DNA of 64,000 nucleotides from Magnetospirillum sp. ME-1 (GTDB lineage Bacteria; Pseudomonadota; Alphaproteobacteria; Rhodospirillales; Magnetospirillaceae): positions 1,302,907 through 1,366,906 of the forward strand of contig NZ_CP015848.1 of assembly GCF_002105535.1 (NCBI RefSeq). The letters run 5' to 3'. Positions 7,226-16,897 of this stretch are shown here, in pieces; positions within the stretch are counted from its first letter, which is position 1; every line of letters begins with the position of its first letter. Made by a program: the position numbers and the translations under genes. The notes under the pieces are model-generated. The model saw only the letters and a program-made list of their open reading frames with translations. It was not told where the DNA came from and made no database searches.

Positions 7226-8367
7226 GGTCGTCTGCCCTTGCCGGCGAACGCCTTGTCGGAATCCAGGCGGTCGCGCTTTCGCTTCCTCATGGGTTCGTCC
7301 GGGGGATGGCAGGCGCAGAACGCCATGGCCCAGTCGAACAGGGCGCGGGGCAAGGGCACGCCGTCCACCATGTCTTCGCCGCTCTCGCTCATGGCCTGGG
7401 CCTCGTCGGGGGCGATGGTGGCCATCACCACCCGGACCGGCTGGCCCGCGTTCCCGGTGCGGCGCAGCACCACGTAGAGGCGGGGTTCCAGACCGGCGAG
7501 GTTGTAGCGGTAGGAGGCGAGGTCCGAGCGGTGCAGCACCACCTTGATGCCGGTCTCCAGGTAATGCTCGAAGCCGTCGTCCCGGCGCAGCAGGGTCCAG
7601 GGCGCCGCGCCCGGCGCTTCGGCCAGGGCTTCCAGCGGCCGCCAGGATTCGGTGACCCAGGGGCTGGCGCCGTCGCGGCGCTCCACCAGCACGGCGATGC
7701 CGGTCTCTGCCCTGATCGGCGGTTCGGCCGGCAGGGTGCCGTCGAGGATCATGGACAGCCGCATCACGTCTTCGGGGGTATTGACGTTGAAGAAGGGATC
7801 ATGGGGCCGGGTGGGCCAGTCCACATGCACCACCTTATAGCGCTCGGTCCACAGATCGATCTTCCTCATATCCTCGTCCACCACGGCGCGGCGCAGATCG
7901 CCGGCCAGGCGCAGCGGCCACAGGGCGAAGACCGGGTGGGCCTGATCGCCGGTCCGGGCCACGGCGATGTCGGCGCCCTGCTCGGTGACGGCGGCCAGCA
8001 GGCGTTGTACCAGGTCGTCGGGGAACAGCGGCGTGTCGGCGGCGCAACTCACCATCCATTCCACGTCGAAGGTGTGGTCGCGCAGCCATTCCAGCCCGGT
8101 CAGCACGCCCACCAGCGGTCCGCCATAGCCCTCGATCACGTCGGGCACCACGGGAAGCGTGGTGTCGGCGAAGCGGGCGGGGTCGCCGTTGGCGTTCAAG
8201 ACCATCTGCCCCACCTGGGGGCGCAGCCGCTCGATCACCCTTTCCAGCAGGCTCTGGCCGCCGACGCTGATCAAGGGCTTGTCGCCGCCGCCCATGCGCC
8301 GGGACAGCCCGCCGGCCAGGATCAGGCCGGCGACGGTGTTGGAGGCGGGGGGCACCATGTCAGTCAT
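7222..8367 (-). CDS. mobA: Fusion: MobA molybdenum cofactor guanylyltransferase + DUF3305 domain
   Basis: 381 aa from ATG at 8367, overlapping the fdhD stop by 8 bases. Residues about 10-205 are a MobA nucleotidyltransferase: LILAGGLSRRMGGGDKPL, VPDVIEGYGGPLVGVLTGLE, CAADTPLFPDDL and FFNVNTPED. MobA joins GMP to molybdopterin to make the MGD cofactor needed by formate dehydrogenase. Residues about 220-360 look like DUF3305 (IAVLVERRDGASPWVTESWR, then a region ending RALFDWAMAFCACHPP). In related genomes these two are usually separate genes. The reading frame is continuous with no sign of an assembly error, and DUF3306 follows directly, preserving the usual DUF3305-DUF3306 order. Confidence 0.88.
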   Translation of the reverse strand: MTDMVPPASNTVAGLILAGGLSRRMGGGDKPLISVGGQSLLERVIERLRPQVGQMVLNANGDPARFADTTLPVVPDVIEGYGGPLVGVLTGLEWLRDHTFDVEWMVSCAADTPLFPDDLVQRLLAAVTEQGADIAVARTGDQAHPVFALWPLRLAGDLRRAVVDEDMRKIDLWTERYKVVHVDWPTRPHDPFFNVNTPEDVMRLSMILDGTLPAEPPIRAETGIAVLVERRDGASPWVTESWRPLEALAEAPGAAPWTLLRRDDGFEHYLETGIKVVLHRSDLASYRYNLAGLEPRLYVVLRRTGNAGQPVRVVMATIAPDEAQAMSESGEDMVDGVPLPRALFDWAMAFCACHPPDEPMRKRKRDRLDSDKAFAGKGRRP

Positions 8368-9241
8368 CGTCGCGGCTCCCCTTGCGCGACAGATGCCCGG
8401 GCTCGTCCGCCGCCTGGGCGGGGTCGGCGTCGAAGACGATGCGCTCGGTGCCGGCGAGCGCGATGAAGCGCTTGCCCTTGGCCCGGCCGATCAGGGTAAG
8501 GCCGGCCTTGCGCGCCAGATCCACCCCCCAGGCGGTGAAGCCCGAGCGCGACAGCAGCACGGGGATTCCCATCTGCACCGTCTTGATCACCATTTCGCTG
8601 GTCAGCCGCCCGGTGGTGTAGAGGCTCTTGCCCTTGGCGGACAGGCCGTGGCGGAACATGTAGCCGGCGATCTTGTCCATGGCGTTGTGGCGGCCGACGT
8701 CTTCCATGTAGATCAGCGGCCGGTCCTCCTCGCACAGCACGCAGCCGTGGATGGCGCCGGTCTTGAGATAGAGGCTGGGCATGGTGTTGATGGCCTTGGC
8801 GAGGCCGTAGAGCCACGAGGTGCGGAAGCGCTCGTCGGTGGGCAGGCTGACCGTCTCGAACTTCTCCATGACGTCGCCGAACACCGTGCCCATGGCGCAG
8901 CCCGAGGTCTGGATCTTCTTCTTCAGCTTCTCCTCGTAATCGGTCTGGCGCGTGGTGCGCACCACCACCGTCTCGATCTCCTCGTCGTAATCGACGGCTT
9001 TGACCTCGTCGTCGGCGCGCAGCATGTTCTGGTTCAGCAGGTAGCCCAGCGCCAGGTATTCCGGGTAATCGCCGATGGTCATGGCGGTGACGATCTCGCG
9101 GCCGTTGAGGAAGATGGTCAGCGGCCGCTCGTTGATGATGTCGGCGGGGACTTCCGCCCCGGTGTGGTCGATGCCTGAAACGGTCTGGTAAAGCCGCCTG
9201 TCGTCGGGGTCGGGGCGTACCAGCATGTCTTTGTCGTTCAT
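8360..9241 (-). CDS. fdhD: FdhD, sulfur carrier for formate dehydrogenase maturation
   Basis: 293 aa from ATG at 9241, first gene of the accessory operon. FdhD moves sulfur from a cysteine desulfurase to bis-MGD so that formate dehydrogenase becomes active. Family features: NERPLTIFLNGREI, GDYPEYLALGYLLNQ, MEDVGRHNAMDKIAGYMF and SGFTAWGVDLARKAGLTLIG. The loop that in E. coli carries the CxxC pair appears here as C115-A-M-G118, so only the first cysteine is kept, while a separate CxxC occurs at C167 and C170 (HGCVLCEED). The start shares an 84-base divergent promoter gap with the polyferredoxin gene. Confidence 0.93.
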   Translation of the reverse strand: MNDKDMLVRPDPDDRRLYQTVSGIDHTGAEVPADIINERPLTIFLNGREIVTAMTIGDYPEYLALGYLLNQNMLRADDEVKAVDYDEEIETVVVRTTRQTDYEEKLKKKIQTSGCAMGTVFGDVMEKFETVSLPTDERFRTSWLYGLAKAINTMPSLYLKTGAIHGCVLCEEDRPLIYMEDVGRHNAMDKIAGYMFRHGLSAKGKSLYTTGRLTSEMVIKTVQMGIPVLLSRSGFTAWGVDLARKAGLTLIGRAKGKRFIALAGTERIVFDADPAQAADEPGHLSRKGSRDDD

Positions 9242-9325
9242 TCTTGGCCTCCTGGTCTTTACAGTATGCGGCCCCGGCCCGACCTACAATGGGCCGAGGC
9301 AACGAAAACGGAAGGACGGCGAGGC

Positions 9326-11335
9326 ATGAAGGTCGGCGGCAAGCGGGTGATGGTGTGTTCGTGCGAGGGGACCATGCCCCTGGACGTCAAGGCCCTGGCC
9401 AAGGCCTTAGGCACCGAACCGCCGGATCAGGTGTATTTCCAGCTCTGCCGCTCCCAGGCCGACGCCTTCCGCAAGGCGGCGGCCGCGGGTGAGGAATTGC
9501 TGGTGGCCTGCGGCCAGGAGGCGCCGCTGTTCGCCGAACTGGCCCGTCTGGCCGAGGCACCCGAGCCGGTTTGCGTCGATATCCGCGACCGCGCCGGCTG
9601 GTCGGGCCAGGCGGCGCGCGCCACACCCAAGATCGCCGCCCTGATCTCCGACGCGGCCCTTGAGTCCGAGCCCACTCCCAGCGTGACGCTCGCCAGCGAA
9701 GGCTCGGTCCTGATCTTAGGGCAAGGCCAGGAGGTTCTCGACGCCGCCAGGCGCCTGGGGGCCGAGCGCGCCGTCACCTGCCTGCTGCTGCCTGGCCACG
9801 ATTCCGATCTGATTCCGCCCGCCGTGCGCGCGCTGGGCCTGTTCAAGGGCAAGCCGGTGCGCGCCTCGGGCCATCTCGGCGCCTTCACGGTGGCGGTCGC
9901 CGATCTGGCCGGGGCCTCGCCGTCTTCGCGCGGCGCGCTGGCCTTCGAGCCGGCGGTGGGCGGCCGCGACCTTGCCGCCGACATCGTGCTGGATCTGACG
10001 GCGCAGCCCGCGCTTCTGGCGCCCCGCGACGGCTGGCTGCGGGTCGATCCCCGCGACAGGATAGCGCTGGAGCGCGCACTGTCCGAGATCGGCGGATTGG
10101 TGGGCGAGTTCGAGAAGCCGCGCTGGATCAAGGTCGATGCGACCCTCTGCGCCCATTCGCGCAACGGACAGGTGGCTTGCACCCGCTGTCTCGATATCTG
10201 CCCCTCGGGGGCGCTGTCGCCGCTGGGCGATTCAGCCGCGGTGGACGCCCATGTGTGCGGCGGGCACGGCTCCTGCGCCGCGGTTTGCCCCACCGGGGCC
10301 ATCCGCTTCGACGTCCCCGCCGGCAACGGCCTGTTCAATCGCCTGGGCACTCTGCTGGAGACCCATCGGGCCGCTGGCGGTGGTTCGCCCGTCCTGCTGA
10401 TCCATGACGAGGCCGGGGGCGAGGCTTTGGCGGCGCTGGCCCGTTTCGGCGATGGCCTGCCCGCCGACGTGATTCCGGTGCAGGTGGCCGCCGTGGCCGC
10501 CCTGGGGCCGGATACCCTGCTCGCCGCCCTGGCCAAGGGGGCGGGTGAGGTGGTGCTGCTGGCCGATCCGGCGCGGCGCGACGATCTCGACGGGGCGCGC
10601 GCCGCCGTCGGTCTCGCCAACCGGGTGGCCGAGGGCCTGGGCTGGCAGGCCCGCGCCCGCCTCGAGGTGGTCTCCGACCCGGCGGCCATCGCCGCCCTGC
10701 TGCCGTCCAAGGCCCCCAAGCCGGTGGAGCCGGCGGCCGAGTTCCTGGTGCTGGGCGGCAAGCGCCAGACCATGGGGCTGGCGCTCACCCATCTGCACCG
10801 CCATGCCCCCGCCCCGGTGGAGGTGCTGGCGCTCGAGCCCGGCGATCCCTTCGGCACCATTCTCGTGGACGAGGCCAAGTGCACCCTGTGCATGGCCTGC
10901 GTCTCCGCCTGTCCGGCCAAGGCGCTGTCGGGCCACCCCGACAAGCCGTCGCTGGGCATATTGGAGGTCAATTGCGTCCAGTGCGGCCTGTGCCGCGTCA
11001 CCTGTCCGGAAAAGGCGGTCACCCTGGCTCCGCGCCTGGCCTTCGGCCCCGAGACGAAGGTGCGCCAGGTGCTGAAGGAGGAAGAGCCCTACCAGTGCAT
11101 CCGCTGCGGCAAGCCCTTCGCCTCGAAATCGGTGATCGAGCGCATGACCGAGCGCATGAGCGGCCACGCCATGTTCAAGGGCACCGGCAAGCTGGACCTC
11201 ATCAAGATGTGCGAGGATTGCCGCGTGGTCGCCCAGTACGAGCTGGAAGAAGGCGCGCGACCCATGGCCGGGGCGGCGGTGCCGGTGACCCGGACCACCG
11301 AGGATTATCTCAAGGAGCGGGACGGGAAGGGGTGA
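9326..11335 (+). CDS. Large polyferredoxin-like 4Fe-4S protein next to formate dehydrogenase genes
   Basis: 669 aa from ATG at 9326 (GGAAGGACGGCGAGG upstream). The N-terminus has CSCEGTMPLD and a later CRSQ and ACGQE, reminiscent of the first module of HdrA-type proteins. Cysteine clusters follow: CTRCLDICPSGAL near residue 286, CGGHGSCAAVCPTGAI near 310, CTLCMACVSACPAKAL near 518, CVQCGLCRVTCPEKAV near 550, and C-terminal CIRCGKPF and CEDC pairs. This suggests four cubane clusters plus possible further metal sites. No transmembrane or signal segment is seen, so it is probably cytoplasmic. It is divergent from fdhD. An electron-transfer role with formate metabolism is inferred from that position. 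It overlaps the next, convergent gene by 26 bases. Confidence 0.8.
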   Translation: MKVGGKRVMVCSCEGTMPLDVKALAKALGTEPPDQVYFQLCRSQADAFRKAAAAGEELLVACGQEAPLFAELARLAEAPEPVCVDIRDRAGWSGQAARATPKIAALISDAALESEPTPSVTLASEGSVLILGQGQEVLDAARRLGAERAVTCLLLPGHDSDLIPPAVRALGLFKGKPVRASGHLGAFTVAVADLAGASPSSRGALAFEPAVGGRDLAADIVLDLTAQPALLAPRDGWLRVDPRDRIALERALSEIGGLVGEFEKPRWIKVDATLCAHSRNGQVACTRCLDICPSGALSPLGDSAAVDAHVCGGHGSCAAVCPTGAIRFDVPAGNGLFNRLGTLLETHRAAGGGSPVLLIHDEAGGEALAALARFGDGLPADVIPVQVAAVAALGPDTLLAALAKGAGEVVLLADPARRDDLDGARAAVGLANRVAEGLGWQARARLEVVSDPAAIAALLPSKAPKPVEPAAEFLVLGGKRQTMGLALTHLHRHAPAPVEVLALEPGDPFGTILVDEAKCTLCMACVSACPAKALSGHPDKPSLGILEVNCVQCGLCRVTCPEKAVTLAPRLAFGPETKVRQVLKEEEPYQCIRCGKPFASKSVIERMTERMSGHAMFKGTGKLDLIKMCEDCRVVAQYELEEGARPMAGAAVPVTRTTEDYLKERDGKG

Positions 11336-12098
11336 AGCCGTCGGGCAATTCGCACAGCACGCGCACGCCGATATTGTAGCTCCACACCGCCGCGTCGTTC
11401 TTGGCCCGGGCCGAGGCACGCGACATGGCGGAGAAATAGTACCACGAGCCGCCTTTGACCACCTTGTCGCGGCAGGCGGGATCGTCAGGCGCGGGCTTGG
11501 AATGGTCGGGGGTCCAGCAATCGGCCGTCCATTCCCAGACATTGCCGTGCATCTCGTAGAGGCCCCAGGGGCTGGGCGGGAACGTCCGCGCCGGCTGCGA
11601 GCCGTAAGGCGGCTCTGGCCCCAGGCAGTCGCGGCAGTTGAGCCGCCCCTGGCCCGCCGCTTCCCCCCACCAATAGCCGGTAGAGGCGCCGGACCGGGCG
11701 GCGTATTCCCATTCCGCCTCGGTGGGCAGGCGGCAGACGAGCCCGCTTTCCCGCCCGACCCAGGCGGCATAGGCCCTGGCATCATCCCAGGTCATGTTGA
11801 TCACCGGCCGCTGGCCCTTGCCCCAGGTGTGGTCGTCCTGGCCGCCCTTGCAGGCCTTGGAATCGACGCAGGCCTGCCACTGGTCGAAGGTGATCTCGGT
11901 GGCCGACAGGGCGAAGGGGCGGGGAATGCTGATGGGGACGGCCGGTTTCTCGTTGGCGAATTTGGCCCGGTCGTCGCCCATCACCGACTGTCCCGCCGGA
12001 ATGCGCACCATGGGCGGGCATCGGGGACAGGGCTGCCATTCCTCCGCACGGGCGGGGAGGGTGAGGAAAGCAAGGAGGAGGGGTGAAATCCTCCTCAT
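11310..12098 (-). CDS. Exported formylglycine-generating-enzyme-fold (SUMF1-like) protein, probably non-catalytic
   Basis: 262 aa from ATG at 12098, overlapping the stop of the HybE-like gene (ATGA). A short signal peptide (ISPLLLAFLTLPARAEEW) is followed by the FGE/SUMF1 fold: MVRIPAGQSVMGDD, ALSATEITFDQWQACVDS, INMTWDDARAYAAWV, RLPTEAEWEYAAR, GLYEMHGNVWEWTAD and NIGVRV. The active-site cysteine pair of true FGEs, expected in the segment after KGGSW, is absent here (YYFSAMSRASARAKN), so sulfatase activation is unlikely. Proteins of this fold often act as binding or structural modules. No sulfatase gene is in the window. Confidence 0.82.
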   Translation of the reverse strand: MRRISPLLLAFLTLPARAEEWQPCPRCPPMVRIPAGQSVMGDDRAKFANEKPAVPISIPRPFALSATEITFDQWQACVDSKACKGGQDDHTWGKGQRPVINMTWDDARAYAAWVGRESGLVCRLPTEAEWEYAARSGASTGYWWGEAAGQGRLNCRDCLGPEPPYGSQPARTFPPSPWGLYEMHGNVWEWTADCWTPDHSKPAPDDPACRDKVVKGGSWYYFSAMSRASARAKNDAAVWSYNIGVRVLCELPDGFTPSRPAP

Positions 12099-12568
12099 GG
12101 CCCCTTGTTGACGCCCCAGCCGAAGCCGCAGCCCGCCTGCTGTTCCTCGCCCGGTTCCTGGAACCAGGGACCGACGGCCGCCCAGGCGGTGGTCGAGGCG
12201 CTGGCATGGTCGGGGAACTGGCCCATGGGCGAGTGGATGGAGTGCGACAGGTAGGGCCCCACCTCCTCGACCTCGCCGACCACGAACACCACCTCGCCCT
12301 TGGGCAGTTCGATGCGCCGCCGCGAGCCGGGCTCGACGCCCGCCAGGTTCTCGGTGTCGGGGCCGGGCAGCAGCATGAAGTTCATGAACCACGGCGTGAC
12401 CAGGATGCCGGCCAGCCAGCCCTGCCAGCGGCGGAAGCCCACCGCTTCCACCTGCAGTTCCGGATTGTAGAGGCCCAGATCCTTCATGCGCTCCTCGCCG
12501 ATGCGGGCAAAGACGCTCACCAGTTGGCGGATGCGGTTCTCGTCGGCGGAGGACAGCGGATCGGTCAT
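12095..12568 (-). CDS. HybE-like [NiFe]-hydrogenase assembly chaperone domain protein
   Basis: 157 aa from ATG at 12568. The core QGWLAGILVTPWFMNFMLLP followed by RRIELPKGEVVFVVGEVEEVGPYLSHSIHSPMGQF is characteristic of the HybE/HupJ family that helps assemble the hydrogenase large subunit. The C-terminal tail is Glu/Gly-rich with a single late cysteine. No hydrogenase or hyp gene is visible in the window, and its only operon partner is the FGE-fold protein, so the client may be distant or different. It is divergent from fbp with a gap of about 155 bases. Confidence 0.8.
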   Translation of the reverse strand: MTDPLSSADENRIRQLVSVFARIGEERMKDLGLYNPELQVEAVGFRRWQGWLAGILVTPWFMNFMLLPGPDTENLAGVEPGSRRRIELPKGEVVFVVGEVEEVGPYLSHSIHSPMGQFPDHASASTTAWAAVGPWFQEPGEEQQAGCGFGWGVNKGP

Positions 12569-12724
12569 TGAAAGGGTGCTCCTGGGTGACGGGGAAGGGA
12601 TCGTATCCTACCCGCCAGAAGGGGAGAAGCCCCCACCTTCAGATTGCATTTTTGTGGCCATGGGCTTAAGTCATTCCGCCATCCAATGACGGGGAAACCC
12701 CGCCCAGCGAGAGAGAGGGTAGAC

Positions 12725-13741
<1,017 letters not shown>

Positions 13742-13757
13742 TCTTGGAACAAGGACG

Positions 13758-13790
13758 GGGCCGGATGCCTTATGGCGTCCGGCCCTTTTT
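13758..13790 (+). terminator. Rho-independent terminator after fbp
   Basis: A GC-rich stem GGGCCGGATGCC / GGCGTCCGGCCC with a TTAT loop is followed directly by TTTTT. It begins about 17 bases after the fbp stop. Confidence 0.88.
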
Positions 13791-13796
13791 CATGCC

Positions 13797-15476
13797 CTAT
13801 CCCTGGCGCATGTTGGCGAGGAACCCGCCCACCTCGGACCGCAGGTGACCGGCTTCCTCCACCAGTTCGTCGGCGGCCTTGAACATGCCCGACGCCATTT
13901 CGCCGGTGGCGATGGCGGCCTTGGACACGTCGGCGATGTTGCGGGTGATCTCGGCGTTGCCCGACGCCGCCTCCTGCACCGAGCGGACGATCTCGTCGGT
14001 GGCGGCGCTCTGTTCCTCCACCGCCGCCGCGATGGACGACACCACCTGATTGACGCGGTCGATGGTCAGCCCGACGCTGCGGATGGTGTCCACCGCCTCC
14101 TTGGAGATGGACTGGATGCCGGCGATCTGCTGGGCGATCTCGTCGGTGGCGCGCGCCGTCTGGTTGGCCAGGGTCTTGACCTCGCTGGCCACCACGGCGA
14201 AGCCTTTTCCGGCTTCGCCGGCGCGGGCCGCCTCGATGGTGGCGTTCAGGGCCAGCAGGTTGGTCTGGCCGGCGATGTCGTTGATCAGCTGCACCACCTC
14301 GCCGATGCGCCGCGCCGCCTCGGCCAGCCCGTCCATGGTGCCGTTGGCGGCGTGAATGCCGCTGACCGCCTCGGTGGTGATGGTGGCGGTCTCGGTGACC
14401 TGGCGGCTGATTTCCTGCACCGACGATCCCAGCTGCTCGGCGGCGCTGGCCACGGTGGCCACGTTGGCGGCCGAGTGCTCGGCGGCGTTGGCGACGGCCG
14501 AGCCCTGCGAGCTGGTCTGCTCGGCATTGGCCTGCAGGGCGTTGGACAGAGTGTGGACCCGGTCGATGGAGGTGCTGACCGTCGCCATGATCTTTTCCAT
14601 GGCTTCGTTGAAGGCGACGATCATCTGGTCGCGCCGCGCCAGCAGCTCGGCCTGCTGGTCGCGCTGGCGGCGCTGCTGGGCCTCCAGTTCGGCGGCCCGC
14701 GTCATGGAATCACGGAACACCGCCACGGCGCGGGCCATCTCGCCCACCTCGTCCCGGTTGTCCTGGGAGGGGATGTCGACCTCGGTGCTGCCCTCGGCCA
14801 GCCGTCCCATCACGCCGGTCAACTGGGTCACCGGCCGGGCGGTGAGCCGGGCCATGCCCAGCGTCACCACGATACCCACCCCCAGGAATACCGCCAGCAC
14901 CAGGAAGTACTGGGCCTTGGTGGAATGGGCGGCGGCGGTGGCGTCCCGGTAATCGTCGGCGGCCTTGGCGGCCGCCTGGTCGACCAGGTCCCGCAGCTTG
15001 GTGCGGATGCCGTCGTATTCCAGCTCGGTGGCGCCCATCATGGACAGCGCCGTCATGTGGTCGCTGGCATACATGTCCAGCACGTCGCCGGCGGCCAGGA
15101 TGTAGTCCTTGACCTGCTTGGCGACCGCCGGGTCGGACTTCATGGACTCCAGCAAAGCCTTGGACTTGTCGCCCAAGGCCTTCAAGTCCGCGCGCACCTG
15201 GGTGTCGAGGCCCTTGATGCGCTCCTTGTCCTCCTTGGCGGCCTGCCAGCCCAGAAGGCGATAGATGTTGGATTCGATGGTGGCCGCCATGCCGTCCAGC
15301 TCGGCGGCGGCGCGGCTGTTGGCGAAGGAAACGGTCACCATGCCTTCCATGGAGCGTTCCTGCCGGCTCATGGCCACATTGAACACGATGCCCAGCACCG
15401 CGATGCAGGCAACCAAAAGGAGAGGCGCTATGAAGAACTTGACGGTGATGCGGGCGTCGGCAATGCGGGCGAGCAC
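13797..15476 (-). CDS. Methyl-accepting chemotaxis protein (four-helix-type sensor, HAMP)
   Basis: 559 aa starting at GTG 15476. A first membrane helix (about 12-34), a helical periplasmic domain of about 155 residues (about 35-190) resembling the 4HB_MCP class, a second helix (about 190-212), HAMP, then the cytoplasmic signalling hairpin whose tip reads [20 protein letters not shown]. The C-terminus ends [10 protein letters not shown] with no CheR-tethering pentapeptide. No residues identify the ligand. Adapter and kinase genes (cheA, cheW) are absent here, so it is an orphan receptor. It is divergent from the receiver-PP2C gene with a 248-base gap. Confidence 0.93.
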   Translation of the reverse strand: MLARIADARITVKFFIAPLLLVACIAVLGIVFNVAMSRQERSMEGMVTVSFANSRAAAELDGMAATIESNIYRLLGWQAAKEDKERIKGLDTQVRADLKALGDKSKALLESMKSDPAVAKQVKDYILAAGDVLDMYASDHMTALSMMGATELEYDGIRTKLRDLVDQAAAKAADDYRDATAAAHSTKAQYFLVLAVFLGVGIVVTLGMARLTARPVTQLTGVMGRLAEGSTEVDIPSQDNRDEVGEMARAVAVFRDSMTRAAELEAQQRRQRDQQAELLARRDQMIVAFNEAMEKIMATVSTSIDRVHTLSNALQANAEQTSSQGSAVANAAEHSAANVATVASAAEQLGSSVQEISRQVTETATITTEAVSGIHAANGTMDGLAEAARRIGEVVQLINDIAGQTNLLALNATIEAARAGEAGKGFAVVASEVKTLANQTARATDEIAQQIAGIQSISKEAVDTIRSVGLTIDRVNQVVSSIAAAVEEQSAATDEIVRSVQEAASGNAEITRNIADVSKAAIATGEMASGMFKAADELVEEAGHLRSEVGGFLANMRQG

Positions 15477-15724
15477 GGGAATCTCCCAGACGAGTAATGG
15501 CGATTACCGGACCCACAATGGTTCCGGCCCTACCGAATTACTGCTGGCTTCCCTATACGAACGCATAATTATTTTGTTTTGCCGCGTCCTGGCGCAACAA
15601 CATTGCCAAGATGGCGGCGATCAGGTCAAGCCCTTGTTGTCGGGTGCGGGAAATTGGTTCCGCGTCCTATCCCGGCCTTGGTGATTCATTCCGGCATGGC
15701 TATCCTGGGGCCAGGGAGGATGAT
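15477..15724. other. Divergent intergenic region with AT-rich core
   Basis: This 248-base gap separates a leftward chemoreceptor from the rightward receiver-PP2C gene and must hold promoters for both. An AT-rich core lies at about 15555-15590 (ATAATTATTTTGTTTTG). I see no confident promoter hexamers, RNA gene or short coding sequence. Confidence 0.4.
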
Positions 15725-16897
15725 GTGGACAGGCTGGACGAGGGGAGCATCGACCTGACCGGGGCCCGGGTTCTGGTTGTCGAGGACAACGAGATGAACC
15801 GGGTGTTCGCCTGCGCCGTGCTGGAAAGCATGGGGCTCCTGAACGTGGAGTGCGCCCGTAACGGCCGCGAGGGACTGGATAAGGTCGCGGCCTTCGATCC
15901 GGACATCGTGCTGCTGGACCTGATGATGCCGGTGATGAACGGCGAGGAGTTCCTGGTGGCCTTGCGGGCCGATCCGCGCTACCGCGCCCTGCCGGTGCTG
16001 GTCCTGTCGGCGGTGGTGGACCAGGCCACCCGCAATGCCCTGTTCGCCGCCGGCGCCAACGACTATATCGGCAAGCCCATCGATCGCCGGGAACTGGTGG
16101 CCCGCGTCGAGGTCCATCTGCGCAGCCACCTTGCCCTGGCCGATCTGCGCCGGTATCGCGACCGGCTGGCGGTGGATCTGCGCATGGCGCGCGGCATGCA
16201 GAACGCCCTGTTGCCCGGCCCGGAGCAGATGCGGGACATGCGGCAACGCTACGGCCTGGATATCAACGCGGTGTTCAGCCCTTCGTCCGAACTGGGAGGC
16301 GATCTGTGGGGGATGGCGCCGGTGGACGACCACCGTCTGGCGCTCTACACCGTGGACTTTTCCGGCCACGGCGTGGCGGCCTCCATCAACACCTTCCGCC
16401 TGCACCTGCTGCTGCAGGACCTGGACTCGCAGATGGGTGATCCCGGGGCGGCGCTGGAAAAAATCAACGTCTCCCTGAAGCAATTGCTGCCGCGCGGGCA
16501 GTTCGCCACCATGACCCTGGCGGTGGTCGATTGCGCCGCCCGGACCCTGTCCCTGGCCAATGGCGGCGGGCCGGCCCCCATCCTTGTGGGACCGGACGGG
16601 GCGCCGCGCCTGGTGGGCGGCGTCGGCTTGCCCTTGGGGATCAGCCAGACGGCCCGCTACGAGGTCGTGGACCTGCCGTTTCCGCCCGGGAGCCAATTGT
16701 CGCTGTACAGCGACGCCCTGACCGATGCCTCGGATTCCTCCGGCACGCCGCTGGGCGAGCAATGGGTCGTGGATCTGGTGCGCGAGGTGCTGACCGGCGA
16801 TCCCGCTGAAACCGTGGCGCGGGTCATGGCCGGGTTTGCCGTCCGCTCACCGGGCGAGTTCGCCGACGACGTCACCTGGGTTCAGCTGGTCGGCTGA
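15725..16897 (+). CDS. Response regulator with SpoIIE/RsbU-type PP2C serine phosphatase output
   Basis: 390 aa from GTG 15725 (CCAGGGAGGATGAT upstream); a longer frame to 15611 lacks a ribosome site. Residues about 13-130 are a receiver domain (VLVVEDNEMNRVF, phosphoacceptor in IVLLDLMMPVM, lysine in YIGKPID). A helical linker leads to a PP2C/SpoIIE domain (about 190-388) with the metal-binding motifs GGDLWG, DFSGHGVAAS, SDALTD and DDVTW. Such proteins dephosphorylate STAS-domain anti-sigma antagonists when the receiver is phosphorylated. The gene converges on, and overlaps by 16 bases, an anti-sigma-type kinase gene whose operon also encodes a STAS protein, so all partner-switch components are together. 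Confidence 0.92.
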   Translation: MDRLDEGSIDLTGARVLVVEDNEMNRVFACAVLESMGLLNVECARNGREGLDKVAAFDPDIVLLDLMMPVMNGEEFLVALRADPRYRALPVLVLSAVVDQATRNALFAAGANDYIGKPIDRRELVARVEVHLRSHLALADLRRYRDRLAVDLRMARGMQNALLPGPEQMRDMRQRYGLDINAVFSPSSELGGDLWGMAPVDDHRLALYTVDFSGHGVAASINTFRLHLLLQDLDSQMGDPGAALEKINVSLKQLLPRGQFATMTLAVVDCAARTLSLANGGGPAPILVGPDGAPRLVGGVGLPLGISQTARYEVVDLPFPPGSQLSLYSDALTDASDSSGTPLGEQWVVDLVREVLTGDPAETVARVMAGFAVRSPGEFADDVTWVQLVG

